This document shows positions 1 through 7,119 of a stretch of DNA of 8,721 nt, piece by piece (position 1 is the stretch's first letter; each line of letters opens with the position of its first letter). A program made the position numbers and the translations under genes. The notes below the pieces were generated by a model. The model saw only the letters and a program-made list of their open reading frames with translations. It made no database searches and had not been told where the DNA came from. The DNA is from JAHEDH01 sp965364515 (GTDB lineage: Bacteria > Actinomycetota > Acidimicrobiia > Spongiisociales > ZC4RG35), in contig CBDTXZ010000129.1 in assembly GCA_965364515.1 (NCBI GenBank), positions 1-8,721 on the forward strand, in the 5' to 3' direction.

Positions 1-172
1 CGGCACCGTGTTCACAGGCGCCGACTCTGTCGATATGTGCCCTGATCCAGCCACGAGCCACCTTTGCGCCACTCTGCGTGGCAACACTGCTCCCTAGATA
101 TTGAAGTAGCTCGCCGGGCTCTGACCTGCCAGAGGAAGAGGGCCCGAACCTTGCGCTGAGATCCACAACCAT
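1..172 (-). CDS. Possible partial ORF running off the left edge
   Basis: An open frame starts with ATG at 172-170 on the minus strand and stays open to the window edge (57 codons). It begins MVVDLSARFGPSSSG and contains VARGWIRAHIDRVG. It lies 26 bases downstream of the membrane protein gene on the same strand, so it could be the next gene of that unit. Against it, there is no clear Shine-Dalgarno sequence upstream, third-position G+C is lower than in the confident genes, and I recognise no motif. It may be chance open frame in a non-coding stretch. The plus strand of this region shows only short frames closed by stops (for example at 43-45, 96-98 and 111-113). Confidence 0.25.
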   Translation of the reverse strand, partial: MVVDLSARFGPSSSGRSEPGELLQYLGSSVATQSGAKVARGWIRAHIDRVGACEHGA

Positions 173-198
173 TGTGGCTAGCAACGCTGGGTTCGCCC

Positions 199-1434
199 TC
201 AGGGGAGGATGGCGTCGAGGAACCGTTCGGCCGACACCTCTCCGAACACCGTCACCACGAACACGATCGTGGGAACGATCAGTCTCGCAGCTACCCGGGC
301 GGCGGTGTGTGCTAGCGAAGATATCGCTGGCGCGTCTCGGATCGTGTTGTGAAGGACGAGGAGTTCTCGGAGTTGCTCCGACTCCCGTGTCGACAGGTCG
401 GAGACGCGTGACTTGAAGGGCTCGATACGTTGTCGAAGCTCATCGAGCTGCTGGTCGCGAACCCGTTCGACGATCGTGCGGATGCTGGCACGGTCGCCAA
501 GGGCGGCGCCGAAGGTGGTGAGGTATCCGATCACGATGAACCCCACCGCCAACGGCACGATCAAAGGTGACTCCCACGGCACCAAGACCAATGTGAGCAA
601 CAGGTAGACGGTGATCCAGAACGTCAACAACCTCACATTCCACAGCTGCATCGCCTTCCGGATTTCGGGTGAATCGGCCGGGCTCGGCCAGAACAAATCG
701 TGGTCGTATTTGGCCTGGCGGGCGGTGAATGCCCACTCGAAGACGTCCCCGGCGACCATCAGCGCCCCGAAGTCGTAGAGCAACAACGCCAGCAAGACGA
801 CGCTGCCTGCGTGAAGCTGCTCCATCTCCGCCGGAGCAAACAGCCAGCCGGCTCCAAGCATGATGGCCGCCACCGGCACACCGAAAGCCAACTGCACCCA
901 CGGCCGATTCCAACGCCGAAGGAACGCTGCCAAATCCTCCAGGTGCGACTCCTCAACGATGGTCGGAACCAACGCAGTCATGTTCTCCCCCAACTGTCTG
1001 ATCCGAGGCCCCAGCTCGACATCGTCGGGGTACCACGTCTGTCGCGCAGCGTCGAACAACCCGTAGAACACGAAGATCACCGCCCACCGGGGCCACGGAA
1101 TATCGGCCCACCGTCCGACCAGCACGGTGGCCAGCAGCGCAAGCGCAAGTCTGGCACCCAGGCCGAGAGAACCGACGACGAGCAAAGCTTCCGGACTCTT
1201 CGGAGCCAGTCCAAGCCGACGTCGAATCGAATCCGCCATGGGAGAGAAGACATGCTCTCCGCTCGCACCAAACAGCCTGCGGACCTCCTCCACACGGGCG
1301 TCGAATGCTTCGCTGCGGCCGTTCGACTCCTCAGGTGTCGATTGAGACGCATCCGGCACTCGGAGCGCATCCATCCCGGAGGAACTGGGTTCAGCTGTTT
1401 CACAACGTGCCGACGTCTGTCGCGTACTGCTCAC
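199..1434 (-). CDS. Multi-span membrane protein of unknown function
   Basis: This 411-residue protein is not one I recognise. Residues 1 to about 80 are hydrophilic, rich in Ser, Glu and Arg, and probably cytoplasmic. They are followed by about six hydrophobic spans: two near residues 82-125 (VVGSLGLGARLALALLATVL, then AVIFVFYGLFDAA), one near 180-200 (VQLAFGVPVAAIMLGAGWLF), one near 210-230 (VVLLALLLYDFGALMVAG) and two near 270-312 (LLTFWITVYLLLTLVLV, then IVPLAVGFIVIGYLTTF). A charged, probably coiled-coil region at about 315-365 (VRDQQLDELRQRIEPFKSRV) precedes a last span near the C-terminus (LIVPTIVFVVTVFG). The start is GTG at 1434-1432, preceded by GAGG at 1444-1441 with six bases spacing. 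An ATG 20 codons later (1374) is an alternative with a poorer site. The gene follows the flavin reductase on the same strand after 118 bases, so it may have its own promoter. A chance ORF is unlikely because the frame is long and membrane-patterned throughout. Confidence 0.8.
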   Translation of the reverse strand: MSSTRQTSARCETAEPSSSGMDALRVPDASQSTPEESNGRSEAFDARVEEVRRLFGASGEHVFSPMADSIRRRLGLAPKSPEALLVVGSLGLGARLALALLATVLVGRWADIPWPRWAVIFVFYGLFDAARQTWYPDDVELGPRIRQLGENMTALVPTIVEESHLEDLAAFLRRWNRPWVQLAFGVPVAAIMLGAGWLFAPAEMEQLHAGSVVLLALLLYDFGALMVAGDVFEWAFTARQAKYDHDLFWPSPADSPEIRKAMQLWNVRLLTFWITVYLLLTLVLVPWESPLIVPLAVGFIVIGYLTTFGAALGDRASIRTIVERVRDQQLDELRQRIEPFKSRVSDLSTRESEQLRELLVLHNTIRDAPAISSLAHTAARVAARLIVPTIVFVVTVFGEVSAERFLDAILP

Positions 1435-1552
1435 GAGTCACCTCTGAGCCCATCGAGGGTGCCACAACGCACCGGCTGTGTATTGCAGACCTATATCTCC
1501 GCAGGCTCGGCCGGACCAGAGCACGAGGACCCCTCTCCGCCTGCCAGGGGCG

Positions 1553-2032
1553 TCAGCTGCTGGTGTATCTGCCCCGGAAGTACCCGAGCGGCGGTGCATC
1601 GGTGTCGCCGGTGGTGAGCCGCTGCACCTCGCCGACGAAGATCAGATGGTCCCCACCCTCGTAGACGTGCGCGTTGCTGCACTCGAACGTCGCCAACGCT
1701 CCAGCCAACACTGGGAGTCCGTTGTATCCCTCCGAGACTTCGAGTCCCTCGAAGCGGTCGATCCCCTTGGCGGCGAACTGCATCGAGACGTCCTTCTGCG
1801 CAGCAGAGAGCACATGGACCACGAAGCCTTTCCCGGCCTTGAACGCCTCGACCGTGGAAGTCTCGTTACCGATGCAGACCAACACCATCGGGGGGTCGAG
1901 TGAGACCGAGGTGAACGAGTTGACGGTGAGCCCGGCGGGCTCACCGGCACCATCGATCGTCGTGACGGCGGTCACGCCGGTCATGAATTGGCCGGCTGCG
2001 TACCGGAATTCGATCGGATCGATGTCGGCCAC
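1553..2032 (-). CDS. Flavin reductase family protein (FMN-binding split barrel)
   Basis: This 159-residue protein matches the flavin reductase-like domain (HpaC/ActVB type) over its whole length, which is the usual family size. Visible family features are the N-terminal FRYAAGQFMTGVTAVTT, then GLTVNSFTSVSLDPPMVLV (residues about 34-52), the segment FVVHVLSAAQKDVSMQFA (about 70-87) and GGDHLIFVGEV near residue 130. Members bind FMN or FAD and use NAD(P)H to supply reduced flavin to a two-component monooxygenase, or act as FMN-binding oxidoreductases. No partner monooxygenase is in the window, so the substrate cannot be named. The start is GTG at 2032-2030, with a strong AGGAG at 2043-2039 on the minus strand. 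The gene diverges from the DMT transporter at 2147. Confidence 0.9.
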   Translation of the reverse strand: MADIDPIEFRYAAGQFMTGVTAVTTIDGAGEPAGLTVNSFTSVSLDPPMVLVCIGNETSTVEAFKAGKGFVVHVLSAAQKDVSMQFAAKGIDRFEGLEVSEGYNGLPVLAGALATFECSNAHVYEGGDHLIFVGEVQRLTTGDTDAPPLGYFRGRYTSS

Positions 2033-2146
2033 GGGGTGCTCCTCGCCAGCTCAGGTCACTCGAGTCGAGCGTAACGGCTGCCACCCCGGGAGCGTGCCTG
2101 CCGCATTCGACTTGCCGAACGACCCACCTGCGCCGAAACTGCCACG

Positions 2147-3085
2147 GTGAACGACGGCACACCGACAGTACGCGACCCCGAGCCACGCTCGATCATGGGT
2201 GTCTGGCTGTGGATCGGCCTGGCGACCGTCGGCTTCGGGGGCGGCTTCCCACTCTCCAAGGCCCTTCTCGACTCCGGTGTCGGCGTTTGGCAGTTCTTCG
2301 CTCCTCGGTACGTCATCGCCGCACTCGTGATCCTCGTGTTCATCACTCGCCGTGGGATGAGGGACCCCATCCCACGCAACCGGGGCGCAGCGCTGGGACT
2401 GGTCAACGTTGCGGTTCCAACTGTGTTCCTGACCTTTGCCACCGATCTGCTGCCGGCCTCGGTGGCAGGGATCCTGGTGGCGTTCATACCGGTCACCACG
2501 ATTGCGTTCGCACATGCGATCGTGCCCGGCGAGAGATTCACCACACGCAGGCTGCCAGGAGTTGCGATCGCGATGCTCGGAGCAGTGATCCTGGTCGTCG
2601 GCTCACGCAGCTCCGACGGAACGGCACTCTCAGCTCTTGGCGTTGCACTCGGAGTTCTGGGAGTGGCATCCGCGGGAATGGGAGGTGCCCTCAACCGGCG
2701 GTTCGCCATGGAAACGCCTGCGATCGAGCTCGCCGCCTCGCAGTTCTCGGCAGCGGCCGTCGCACTCCTCGTCGTGTCCGCCCCGCTCGGTGGGCTCGCA
2801 CTCGGAGGTTTCGACACAGCCCAGTGGATCGGGCTGGTCGCCATGGCCTTGATCTCCACCGCGCTCCCGTTCTATTCGATCCTCAAAGCTGCCGAAACCG
2901 CCTCGGCGGCCACCGTGTCCAACATCGGGTATCTGGTTCCGGTGGTCGCCGCGACCGGCTCGATCCTGTTCCTCGGCGATTCGGTGACGATCGCGTTCGT
3001 CTCGGGTGGAATGATGATCGTCGTCGGCGTTTGGCTCTCCGACCGACTCGCCCGGACCGTGTCGGCTCCGGCGACGGTGCTCTGA
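2147..3085 (+). CDS. EamA/DMT-family transporter
   Basis: This 312-residue integral membrane protein has the ten-span, two-fold-repeated layout of drug/metabolite (EamA) transporters. The first half begins at MGVWLWIGLATVGFGGGFPL (residues 17-36) and includes FFAPRYVIAALVILVF and ASVAGILVAFIPVTTIAFAH, both typical of the first EamA repeat. The second half begins near residue 160 (ALGVALGVLGVASAGMG) and includes ALISTALPFYSILKAAETAS and GYLVPVVAATGSILFLGDSV, typical of the second repeat. Members export small metabolites, and the substrate here cannot be told. The listed start is GTG at 2147 with no good Shine-Dalgarno sequence; ATG at 2195 (Met17) lies right before the first span and is a credible alternative. 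The stop is 50 bases before metG, with a 7-bp hairpin (3098-3120) in the gap. Confidence 0.9.
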   Translation: MNDGTPTVRDPEPRSIMGVWLWIGLATVGFGGGFPLSKALLDSGVGVWQFFAPRYVIAALVILVFITRRGMRDPIPRNRGAALGLVNVAVPTVFLTFATDLLPASVAGILVAFIPVTTIAFAHAIVPGERFTTRRLPGVAIAMLGAVILVVGSRSSDGTALSALGVALGVLGVASAGMGGALNRRFAMETPAIELAASQFSAAAVALLVVSAPLGGLALGGFDTAQWIGLVAMALISTALPFYSILKAAETASAATVSNIGYLVPVVAATGSILFLGDSVTIAFVSGGMMIVVGVWLSDRLARTVSAPATVL

Positions 3086-3097
3086 AGAGCGCAAACC

Positions 3098-3120
3098 GTC
3101 TGCGGACAGGCCACGCAGAC
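3098..3120 (+). repeat. Small inverted repeat upstream of metG
   Basis: GTCTGCG at 3098-3104 and CGCAGAC at 3114-3120 form a perfect 7-bp stem with a 9-base loop. The repeat lies between the transporter stop (3085) and the proposed metG -10 hexamer (3124). It could be a weak terminator for the transporter gene or an operator overlapping the metG promoter near its -35 position. A T-tract is absent, and a chance repeat is possible. Confidence 0.35.
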
Positions 3121-3123
3121 CGG

Positions 3124-3136
3124 TACCCTCGCCGTA
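3124..3136 (+). promoter_or_regulatory. Candidate -10 element for leaderless metG
   Basis: TACCCT at 3124-3129 fits the actinobacterial TANNNT -10 consensus and ends six bases before the metG ATG at 3136. That spacing would place the transcription start at or next to the A of the ATG. No purine-rich ribosome binding site exists in the 15 bases before the ATG, which fits a leaderless transcript. No convincing -35 is seen. Confidence 0.45.
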
Positions 3137-4785
3137 TGCCACAACCCCGCAACATCCTGGTCGCCGTCGCCTGGCCCTATGCGTCGGGCCCGCGCCATCT
3201 TGGGCATCTGGGCGGCGCCTATCTGCCATCTGACATCTTTGCCCGATATCACCGGCTCGCCGGCAACAACGTGCTCATGGTGTCGGGGTCGGATGTGCAC
3301 GGAACGCCGATCACGGTGCGCGCCGAACAGGAGGGCGTGACACCTCAGGAGATCGTGGATCGCTATCACGCCGAGTTCCTCGATGCGTGGGACAAGGTGG
3401 GCATCAGCTGGGACCTGTACACGTCGACCGGCACCCAGAACCACCACGCCGTGACCCAAGACGTGTTCTCCCGCCTCGCAGAGGGCGGATATATCGAGGC
3501 ACGCTCCAGTGATCAGTTGTACGACCCCGAGGCGGAACGGTTCCTCCCGGATCGCTATGTCGAGGGCACCTGCCCGCACTGCGACTACGGCGCGGCCCGC
3601 GGAGACCAGTGCGACAACTGCGGACGCCAGCTCGACCCGGTGGATCTGATCGAGCCTCGCAGCCGCCTCACCGGCGCAACCCCTCAGATGCGACCCACCG
3701 AGCACTACTTCCTGCTGCTCTCGAAGTTCCAGGACCGACTCCTCGACTGGTTGCGAAGCAGACAGGGATGGCGCAAGCACGTTCAGAACATGGCCATCGG
3801 GTTCACCGAGGGAGGGCTGCAGGATCGAGCCATCACCCGCGATCTCGACTGGGGAATCAAGATTCCGAGCCCCTACGACACGATCGGCGACGGAAAACGG
3901 ATCTACGTCTGGTTCGACGCAGTGATCGGGTACCTGAGCGCCTCGGTCGAGTGGGCGAAGAACTCCGGGGACCCTGATGCGTGGAAGGCGTGGTGGGAGA
4001 ACCCCGATGCCGAGAGCTACTACTTCATCGGCAAGGACAATGTCGTCTTCCATGCAGTCATCTGGCCATGTCAGCTGATGGGATACGGCGGTCTCAACCT
4101 TCCAACGGATGTGCCCGCCAATCAATACATCACGTTCAAGGGCGACAAGGCGTCGTCTTCTCGGGGAGTGGGCCGTTCGATCGGCTGGTATGCAGACCGG
4201 CTCGAACCCGACGCACTGCGGTACTCGATCGCCGCCATCCTGCCCGAGCAGAACGACACCGATCTGTCAGACGAGCAGATGATCGCACGGGTCAATGAGG
4301 AGCTGGTCGCTACCTGGGGCAACCTGGTCAACCGGGTGCTGTCGATCACCTCCAAGAACTTCGACGGAACGGTGCCGAAACCCGGGCAGCTCACGGAATC
4401 GGACCTGCGGATCATCACCGAGACCGACCAGACACTGAGCGAGGTGGCTGCGGCGATCGAGCGCGTCGAGCTGCGGAGTGCCCTGCGAAGGGCGATGGAC
4501 GGTGCTCAGACCGTCAACGCCTACCTGAACGCCGAGGAGCCATGGAAGGTCCTCAAGACCGACCGCGAGCGGGGCGGCACCGTGCTCTGGACGGCGCTGC
4601 AGGCCATCAGTGGTCTCCGAGTCGCCCTCACCCCCTATCTGCCGTTCACCTCCGACCGGCTCGGTGAGATGCTGGGTCTGGACAGGGTCTCCGGCTGGGA
4701 TCGCCCCGAGCTCCCCGGCGGTCATTCCCTGGCCCGGGTCAAGCCGCTCTTCACCAAACTGGAACCGGACGCACTGGACGAATGA
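3136..4785 (+). CDS. metG: Methionyl-tRNA synthetase
   Basis: This cytoplasmic class I aminoacyl-tRNA synthetase of 549 residues charges tRNA-Met with methionine, using ATP. The Rossmann fold opens with NILVAVAWPYASGPRHLGHL, whose HLGH (residues 21-24) is the HIGH signature. A connective-peptide zinc knuckle follows, with Cys146, Cys149, Cys159 and Cys162. GKRIYVWFDAVIGYLSA (about 253-269) and FIGKDNVVFHAVIWP (297-311) are conserved MetRS blocks. The KMSKS loop reads KASSS (338-342), a divergent form that lacks the second Lys. The anticodon-binding helical domain covers about 390-520, including NLVNRVLS. No C-terminal tRNA-binding (Trbp111) extension is present. The frame is open upstream to 2209, but that part lies inside the transporter gene and is not homologous. 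ATG 3136 begins the domain and is preceded by a -10-like element. The stop overlaps the next start as ATGA (4782-4785). Confidence 0.97.
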   Translation: MPQPRNILVAVAWPYASGPRHLGHLGGAYLPSDIFARYHRLAGNNVLMVSGSDVHGTPITVRAEQEGVTPQEIVDRYHAEFLDAWDKVGISWDLYTSTGTQNHHAVTQDVFSRLAEGGYIEARSSDQLYDPEAERFLPDRYVEGTCPHCDYGAARGDQCDNCGRQLDPVDLIEPRSRLTGATPQMRPTEHYFLLLSKFQDRLLDWLRSRQGWRKHVQNMAIGFTEGGLQDRAITRDLDWGIKIPSPYDTIGDGKRIYVWFDAVIGYLSASVEWAKNSGDPDAWKAWWENPDAESYYFIGKDNVVFHAVIWPCQLMGYGGLNLPTDVPANQYITFKGDKASSSRGVGRSIGWYADRLEPDALRYSIAAILPEQNDTDLSDEQMIARVNEELVATWGNLVNRVLSITSKNFDGTVPKPGQLTESDLRIITETDQTLSEVAAAIERVELRSALRRAMDGAQTVNAYLNAEEPWKVLKTDRERGGTVLWTALQAISGLRVALTPYLPFTSDRLGEMLGLDRVSGWDRPELPGGHSLARVKPLFTKLEPDALDE

Positions 4786-5363
4786 CGATCGAGAACGGGG
4801 GAATTGAAGACCCGCTCGAGGCTCCGCTCGACGACGCGATCGACCAGATCGTGCCCGCCGGGCCGGACGACCCGGACCCGGAGGGTGAGCCGGAACGACC
4901 CGCCCCCACTCCCCCCATGACCTTCGAGCGACAGATGCTGTCATCTGCCGTGCGGTGGGTGTGGTTCGTTGGATACCTGATCCCATCCGCGGTCGCCACG
5001 CTCATCGTGCTGCAACTCGACCTGTTCCTGCTCCCAACCCGGACCGGGCTGATCACCGCGCTCACACTGGTGGCACTTCTCGCCCTGTCGGCGTGGAGGA
5101 CCACGACCCGCTACCGGGCCTGGTCATGGGAACTCGATGAGAGCGAACTCGTCATCGATCGTGGCGTTGTGTTCAAGTTGACGAGGGTCGTCCCGCGGGT
5201 CAGGGTCCAGCACGTCGACCTGTCCAGCGGACCCGTCGACCGATTCTTCAACCTCCGGCAGGTGTCCATCTACACAGCAGGCACGAGAGAGGCGGACGCA
5301 GCAATCCCCGGACTCACCTCGGAACGGGCCGAGGCCCTGAGACAGGCCCTGATCGCCCGGTGA
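4782..5363 (+). CDS. bPH2-domain membrane protein, YdbS-like
   Basis: This 193-residue protein has an acidic, proline-rich tail (1-45), two hydrophobic spans (about 57-80 and 85-105) and one bacterial PH-like domain of the bPH2 (former DUF304) type at about 112-190. The family signature is seen at VPRVRVQHVDLSSGPVDRFF (137-156) followed by LRQVSIYTAGT, which matches the 'vP..riQ.v...p..r..gl..v.i.TAg' pattern of this family. In Firmicutes ydbS and ydbT are adjacent and form a membrane pair, and the next gene here is YdbT-like, so the two proteins probably work as a complex. The biochemical role is not established. The start ATG overlaps the metG stop (ATGA), implying translational coupling. 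Met46 is a possible shorter start that would remove the acidic tail. Confidence 0.9.
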   Translation: MTIENGGIEDPLEAPLDDAIDQIVPAGPDDPDPEGEPERPAPTPPMTFERQMLSSAVRWVWFVGYLIPSAVATLIVLQLDLFLLPTRTGLITALTLVALLALSAWRTTTRYRAWSWELDESELVIDRGVVFKLTRVVPRVRVQHVDLSSGPVDRFFNLRQVSIYTAGTREADAAIPGLTSERAEALRQALIAR

Positions 5364-6829
5364 TCGACCTCACCCAGCCACGGCGGACCAATCCATGGAC
5401 GCCGATCCTCACGGCCGTAGAGGTTCTCCGCCAGTTCCTCCTTCCGCTGGTGGTCGTCCTGGCCTTTCGGGCCGGTGACGGGTTCCAGTCGCTCATCAGT
5501 GCCGTTGGCCTGGTGATGTTGTTCGCCGGCGCCCGCGTCGTGGCGTGGCTCCGTCAACGCTGGTGGGTCGAGGGTGACCGGCTTCGGGTTCGATCGGGTC
5601 TCCTCCAGGTGGACGACCGGACCATCCCGATCGATCGGATCCAGCGAATCGATCGGAATCAGACGCTGCTCTCACGCCTGGTTGGGGTCTACGAGTTGAA
5701 GGCCGAGACCGCCGGAGGCTCCGGCTCCGAGCTGTCGTTGCGCTATCTGTCCGAGAGCGAGGTCGAGGCGGTCGAGAGTTGGCTGGGGGCTCGGCGCGGC
5801 GCCGAGGTCGAGATGGCGGCCGACGAGGAAGTGCTGAGCACCACCCCTTTCCGCGATCTCGTCATCGGCGGAGCCACCGCCAACCGGATCGGTGCGCTGG
5901 CGGTCCTGGCCGGCTCCGCCTTTCAGGTGTTCGACGACGCCACCGACAACACGACCGACATAATCCAGCGATGGTTCCCAGCAGTTGCAGAGCCCTTCTC
6001 GACCAGTTCCGGAGCGATCCTGGCGGGAGCCGTTCTCGTGGCTGCTGCGCTCGTCATCGGCTGGATCGCCTCCATCGCTGCGACGATCCTTCGGTACTTC
6101 GAGTTCCAGCTCGTGCTCACCAACGGAGAGCTTCGGAGGAGCCACGGCATGCTGTCGCGGTTCCAGGCCTCGTCACCGCTCCATCGCATCCAGGCCGTCC
6201 GGATCGAGCAACCATTGCTTCGGCGCATGGTCGGATACGCCTCGGCCGTGGCAGAGACCGCCGGCTCCCCGGGGGGTGACGGAGGTGGCGCCGGAGTTCT
6301 CACGCCGATCGCCGCAGGTGGGCACACACTCGACCTCGCCGCACGCGTGCTCGGGCCGCGACGAGAAGAGATCGAGCAGCTGGAGTCCGTGTCACGACTG
6401 ACGATCCGCCGTGGGCTGCTTCGTGCCCTGTTTCTGCTGGCATTCCCGGCGGCTGCGACCGTATTCGTTCTCGCCGACTCCGGCCCGGTGGGTTGGATCC
6501 TCCCCCCCGTCCTGGCCGTGGCGGTGGCAACGTGGTATGCCCGCGCCAGGTTCCGTTCGCTCGGCTATCGGCTGACCGAAGGCCACATCGTGACTCGAGA
6601 GGGGGTCCTCACTCGGAGCTGGTGGAGTGTCCCACTGCCAAAGGTCCAGACGATCGCCGTACGCAGGAGCCCGTTTCAGCGCAGGCTCGGGCTGGCGTCT
6701 GTGTCGATCGACACAGCCGGAGGACGGTCGCCGATCCGCATCGTCGATCTGCCTGAGGAGACGGCATCGACGCTTGCCTCGCTCGTGATCGAGCGATCGA
6801 CCGCCTCCTACAACGTCGACGCCGTGTGA
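5360..6829 (+). CDS. Triple bPH2-domain membrane protein, YdbT-like
   Basis: This 489-residue membrane protein contains three bPH2 domains, each preceded by a pair of hydrophobic segments: segments at about 20-38 and 43-62 with a domain at 66-143; about 175-190 and 218-245 with a domain at 247-340; and about 355-372 and 378-395 with a domain at 401-478. The three copies carry the same signature: IPIDRIQRIDRNQTLLSRLV at 89-108, SPLHRIQAVRIEQPLLRRMV at 272-291 and VPLPKVQTIAVRRSPFQRRL at 424-443, each followed by a TAG motif. The second copy has a Gly-rich insert (GSPGGDGGGAG, about 302-312). The architecture and the adjacent single-domain gene match the YdbS-YdbT pair of other bacteria. Function is unknown beyond membrane location. 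The start is GTG at 5360, overlapping the previous stop as GTGA. No separate promoter is visible. Confidence 0.92.
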   Translation: MIDLTQPRRTNPWTPILTAVEVLRQFLLPLVVVLAFRAGDGFQSLISAVGLVMLFAGARVVAWLRQRWWVEGDRLRVRSGLLQVDDRTIPIDRIQRIDRNQTLLSRLVGVYELKAETAGGSGSELSLRYLSESEVEAVESWLGARRGAEVEMAADEEVLSTTPFRDLVIGGATANRIGALAVLAGSAFQVFDDATDNTTDIIQRWFPAVAEPFSTSSGAILAGAVLVAAALVIGWIASIAATILRYFEFQLVLTNGELRRSHGMLSRFQASSPLHRIQAVRIEQPLLRRMVGYASAVAETAGSPGGDGGGAGVLTPIAAGGHTLDLAARVLGPRREEIEQLESVSRLTIRRGLLRALFLLAFPAAATVFVLADSGPVGWILPPVLAVAVATWYARARFRSLGYRLTEGHIVTREGVLTRSWWSVPLPKVQTIAVRRSPFQRRLGLASVSIDTAGGRSPIRIVDLPEETASTLASLVIERSTASYNVDAV

Positions 6830-7071
6830 CTGCGAGCACAACTCCACCGATGTGGCATCGTGGCGACATGCAGATTCGATCATGGCTCTCGACGGCTGGG
6901 CTCTCGACGCTCGGGCTCGGCCTCATCGCCGTGGGTGTCGTCGGGATCCTTCTCCCGGTTCTTCCCGGCATCATTCCGATCGCCGCCGGGATTTCCGTCC
7001 TGGCCCGGCGATTCACCTGGGCGGAACGGATCGTGACCAGCATTCGCGGGCGGCTGCCTGGCGGCTCCTGA
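6826..7071 (+). CDS. Small PGPGW-like membrane protein
   Basis: This short protein (81 residues from GTG 6826) has one helical hairpin: STLGLGLIAVGVVGILLPVL, then PGIIPIAAGISVLARRF, and a basic C-terminus (IVTSIRGRLPGGS). The LPVLPG turn followed by a second hydrophobic segment and TWAERI resembles the actinobacterial PGPGW membrane protein family, though the turn reads LPGIIPI rather than LPGPGW. The function of that family is not known to me. The start is uncertain. GTG 6826 overlaps the previous stop, but ATG 6868 (MQIRSWLS, 67 residues) begins right before the hydrophobic region, and neither has a clear ribosome binding site. It is the last gene before the 7074-7105 hairpin and probably ends the metG-bPH2 transcription unit. 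Confidence 0.75.
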   Translation: MTASTTPPMWHRGDMQIRSWLSTAGLSTLGLGLIAVGVVGILLPVLPGIIPIAAGISVLARRFTWAERIVTSIRGRLPGGS

Positions 7072-7073
7072 CG

Positions 7074-7105
7074 CGATGAAGGCCGCCCGAAGGCGGCCTT
7101 CATCG
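7074..7105. terminator. Bidirectional hairpin between convergent genes
   Basis: A perfect 14-bp stem, CGATGAAGGCCGCC (7074-7087) pairing with GGCGGCCTTCATCG (7092-7105), closes a CGAA tetraloop. It starts three bases after the PGPGW-like gene's stop and ends 14 bases before the sodN stop. It is therefore positioned to end transcription from both directions. No T-tract follows on either strand, which is common for actinobacterial terminators. Confidence 0.85.
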
Positions 7106-7119
7106 AGAGCGAACGGGTA

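Noticed and set aside
1530..1550. CCCCT/AGGGG 5-bp stem after the flavin reductase stop as a terminator
   Set aside because: The stem is short with an 11-base loop and no T-tract, so it is not distinguishable from chance at this base composition.
700..1617. 305-codon plus-strand frame opposite the membrane protein gene
   Set aside because: It is low-complexity, rich in Arg, Pro and Gln, and opposes a frame with clear membrane spans.
2058..2065. ACTCGAGT palindrome in the flavin reductase/transporter gap as an operator
   Set aside because: An 8-bp palindrome is expected by chance often enough, and no second copy or flanking symmetry supports it.
2209..3135. Upstream in-frame extension of metG (an 858-residue reading)
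   Set aside because: This part lies in another frame of the transporter gene, is Arg-rich shadow sequence without membrane or domain pattern, and the MetRS domain begins at ATG 3136.
2872..4125. 417-codon open frame on the minus strand opposite metG and the transporter
   Set aside because: High-G+C antisense shadow of the real plus-strand genes, with no recognisable motif.
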